DNA of 64,000 nt from Streptomyces sp. NBC_00510 (GTDB lineage: Bacteria > Actinomycetota > Actinomycetes > Streptomycetales > Streptomycetaceae). Under the pieces are notes generated by a model that was given only the letters and a program-made list of their open reading frames with translations, did not search any database and was not told the DNA's origin. Positions within the stretch are counted from its first letter, which is position 1; every line of letters starts with the position of its first letter. The position numbers were made by a program, and so were the translations under genes. Shown here in pieces: positions 62,560 through 64,000 of the stretch. The DNA is taken from contig CP107851.1 of assembly GCA_036013505.1 (NCBI GenBank), forward strand, positions 558,001 to 622,000, in the 5' to 3' direction.

Positions 62560-62997
62560 TTAGACCTCGAAGAGGACCTCCGCTTGCGGCGCGATCGGAG
62601 GGTCAAGGACGTCGCGAAGACGGGTGACGTCCTGGCGCCACTTCGAGCCGTTCACAGCTTCGGCCCACAGCTCGGCGAGTTCGGACAGCTCGGAGAGCAC
62701 GTGGTCCAGAGCGTCGACGGCGAGCGTTCGTAGGTCCGCGGGCAACTCCGGTAGCGGCTCTGATGGTCCGTAGTTCGAACACGCCGGCTCGCCGTCAGGG
62801 TGCTGTGCGACGACCAAGGCGGCAGCGGCCACCGCTCGCTCGCCGTCGGAGGTATCCAGGTAGTCCGCAGGATCGGCTGCGCGTTTGAGTGCGCCGCGGA
62901 TCACGGATACGCGTTCTTCCCATGCTGCCTCGTCAAGGTCACCCCCGAAGTCGGCGGCGGTGTCGTTGTCGAAGGGGCCGATGTCCCAGGTGCCCAT
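62560..62997 (-). CDS. DUF4259-like protein (145 aa)
   Basis: The start GTWDIGPFDNDTAADFGGDL, followed by GERAVAAAALVVAQ and DLRTLAVDALDHVLSELSEL, matches the DUF4259 family, a small all-helical family of unknown function widespread in actinobacteria and often near immunity-type or stand-alone genes. AGGAG precedes ATG 62997. It converges on the HEAT-repeat gene with 35 bases between stops. Confidence 0.8.
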   Translation of the reverse strand: MGTWDIGPFDNDTAADFGGDLDEAAWEERVSVIRGALKRAADPADYLDTSDGERAVAAAALVVAQHPDGEPACSNYGPSEPLPELPADLRTLAVDALDHVLSELSELAELWAEAVNGSKWRQDVTRLRDVLDPPIAPQAEVLFEV

Positions 62998-63227
62998 ATC
63001 TCTCCTCGCGTGGCCGTCTGGAGATCGTCGCACTGGCCACCGACAGCGAGGCCGGGAGACAACCTGTACCCGCTTGCGGCGCAGGAGCACCGTTGCGTGC
63101 TGGCGCGCTCCGTGCCCGTCGCCGTCGCTGCTGCTGTCGCCGGGTGCTGGGCGCTGGGACTGTGCAGCAGAAGCTGACCGTTCAGCGTCGTTGGGTGGCG
63201 GGCGGCTCAACGGTCACGACGGGACTG
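62998..63227. other. Short gene-free stretch
   Basis: It should hold the promoter of the DUF4259-like gene. Nothing else is recognised. Confidence 0.3.
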
Positions 63228-63470
63228 TCAGGCGAGGGCGCCGGCTGTTCGATTGCCGAGAAACCCGATCTGCCGCGAGTCGGTGACGTCGGTCCAGTTG
63301 CGCAGCGAGGCGGTGCGCGCACCATGCGCTGCTTCGCGGTCGTAGAAGAGGGTGGATCTGTAGACCTTGCCGTCGTCGGAGATGACCTCGCCGTCCTCGT
63401 GATCGGGCCCTTGCTGCAAGAGGTCGACGACAACCGTCCGACCCGGATCGTGGGCGCACTTGCCCGCAGC
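63228..63470 (-). CDS. Possible hypothetical gene fragment
   Basis: A minus-strand frame reads DPGRTVVDLLQQGPDHEDGE, VISDDGKVYRSTLFYDREAA and HGARTASLRNWTDVTDSRQI, which has natural composition unlike the frames around it. It has no clear start (TTG 63419 is one option) and may be the end of a larger lost gene. Family not recognised. Confidence 0.35.
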   Translation of the reverse strand, partial: AAGKCAHDPGRTVVVDLLQQGPDHEDGEVISDDGKVYRSTLFYDREAAHGARTASLRNWTDVTDSRQIGFLGNRTAGALA

Positions 63471-63648
63471 AGATCGGTGGACTGAACGACGATGCTTGAC
63501 ACCACGGAGTCATGATCGGTCCTCAGGCAGCTTGGGGAAGCTGCGGCACCGTCACCTCGGTACTGCCTTCGAGCGGGGATGGTGACCCGCCAACCCGCGT
63601 ACCTTCCCGGTCAGAGCACTGCCCGGTCCCGTCGGTTCGCCAGGGAGA

Positions 63649-63873
63649 TCAGGCCGTCCCGGCATACCACTCCCCCGCATACGCCCGCAGCGCCAGCACT
63701 ACCGCCTCCGCGCCCCCCGGCAGCCGGTCGATCCGGTCGATCCGGTCGATCCGGTCGATCCGGTCCAGAACGTAGTCCCGGTGACCGTCGATCAAGTGCC
63801 TGGGATGAGCGGAGGCATGCGCGCCCGGCACCCGCACGCGCACCGACATCGCCGCCGGCCTGAACCCCCGCAA
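63649..63873 (-). CDS. Possible small hypothetical protein with DRI repeats (74 aa)
   Basis: A minus-strand frame contains HLIDGHRDYVLDRIDRIDRI then DRLPGGAEAVVLALRAYAGE. The repeated DRI triplet is encoded by a 9-bp tandem repeat. The start is uncertain (TTG 63873) and the gene could continue toward the window end. The last 120 bases show no supported gene. Confidence 0.35.
   Translation of the reverse strand: MRGFRPAAMSVRVRVPGAHASAHPRHLIDGHRDYVLDRIDRIDRIDRIDRLPGGAEAVVLALRAYAGEWYAGTA
63724..63768. repeat. 9-bp tandem repeat, four perfect copies plus one variant
   Basis: CCGGTCGAT is repeated four times from 63724 to 63759, followed by CCGGTCCAG. On the minus strand it encodes Asp-Arg-Ile triplets in frame, so copy-number changes would not break the reading frame. 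Confidence 0.85.
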
Positions 63874-64000
63874 TCCGCACCGGAACTCGCCGGTCCGCGA
63901 TCCGGCGCCAGCAGCTCAGTCAGGGCCCGCCGCACCCAGACGACAATGCGGATCCACTGTCACCTGCAACCACGAGATCATCCCGGTGCTGGCCGGAGGT

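Noticed and set aside
1..64000. CRISPR arrays, tRNA or rRNA genes
   Set aside because: No spaced direct-repeat array, cloverleaf-like tRNA ends or conserved rRNA segments were found when reading either strand; a covariance search would be needed to exclude small RNAs.

Overview
The window reads as a Streptomyces (or close actinomycete) chromosome arm. G+C is very high, codons end in G or C, GTG and TTG starts are frequent, and many family types are typical of the genus: LAL-type LuxR, IclR, TetR and GntR regulators, a SpoIIE-type phosphatase, and sugar ABC importers that lack their own ATPase. Genes are interspersed with decayed IS fragments and truncated genes, which suggests an accessory region. 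No tRNA, rRNA or CRISPR array was seen.

Layout. 1-1630: gene ends and an IS5-type remnant. 1630-7456: a tight six-gene operon. It encodes a membrane protein fused to a low-molecular-weight phosphatase, a nitroreductase, a fused dehydroquinase/shikimate-dehydrogenase homologue with a damaged dehydroquinase site, two small paralogous proteins, and a flavin monooxygenase of the acyl-CoA dehydrogenase fold. This looks like an uncharacterised small-molecule pathway. 7798-16116: an IclR regulator, two alpha/beta hydrolases, an SDR-like protein, a large LAL regulator and a TetR regulator. An 11-bp motif is shared by the TetR promoter and one hydrolase promoter.

16683-29636: a carbohydrate regulon. 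A GntR/FCD repressor gene is followed by three divergent or adjacent units: ABC importer, dehydratase, mutarotase and lactonase; Zn-alcohol dehydrogenase, SDR and a decayed PfkB kinase; aldo/keto reductase and a secreted beta-helix enzyme. Four copies of a CATACGTATG palindrome mark all four promoters. The enzymes fit an oxidative 6-deoxysugar route (L-fucose-like), with the secreted protein as a possible glycosidase. 30425-38472: two MacB-like ABC ATPases and two giant FtsX-type permeases.

38500-50100: a decayed accessory stretch with transposase fragments, an internally deleted IclR regulator, a truncated FAD oxidase, a few intact genes (TetR, SpoIIE phosphatase, FMN reductase, AraC regulator) and a perfect 33-bp inverted repeat.

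47284-60297: a probable conflict/defence island. It has a pair of small proteins with Gly-rich ISG..G..VIQ-type segments, then a 1459-residue caspase-STAND ATPase-WD40 protein with a partner alpha/beta hydrolase, then a three-gene operon of an orthocaspase with a peptidoglycan-binding-like domain and two large, mutually related proteins of unknown function. 60400-64000: a decayed LAL regulator, a HEAT-repeat protein, a DUF4259-like protein and fragments. The strongest candidates for undescribed biology are the operon at 1630-7456 and the orthocaspase operon at 55958-60297.
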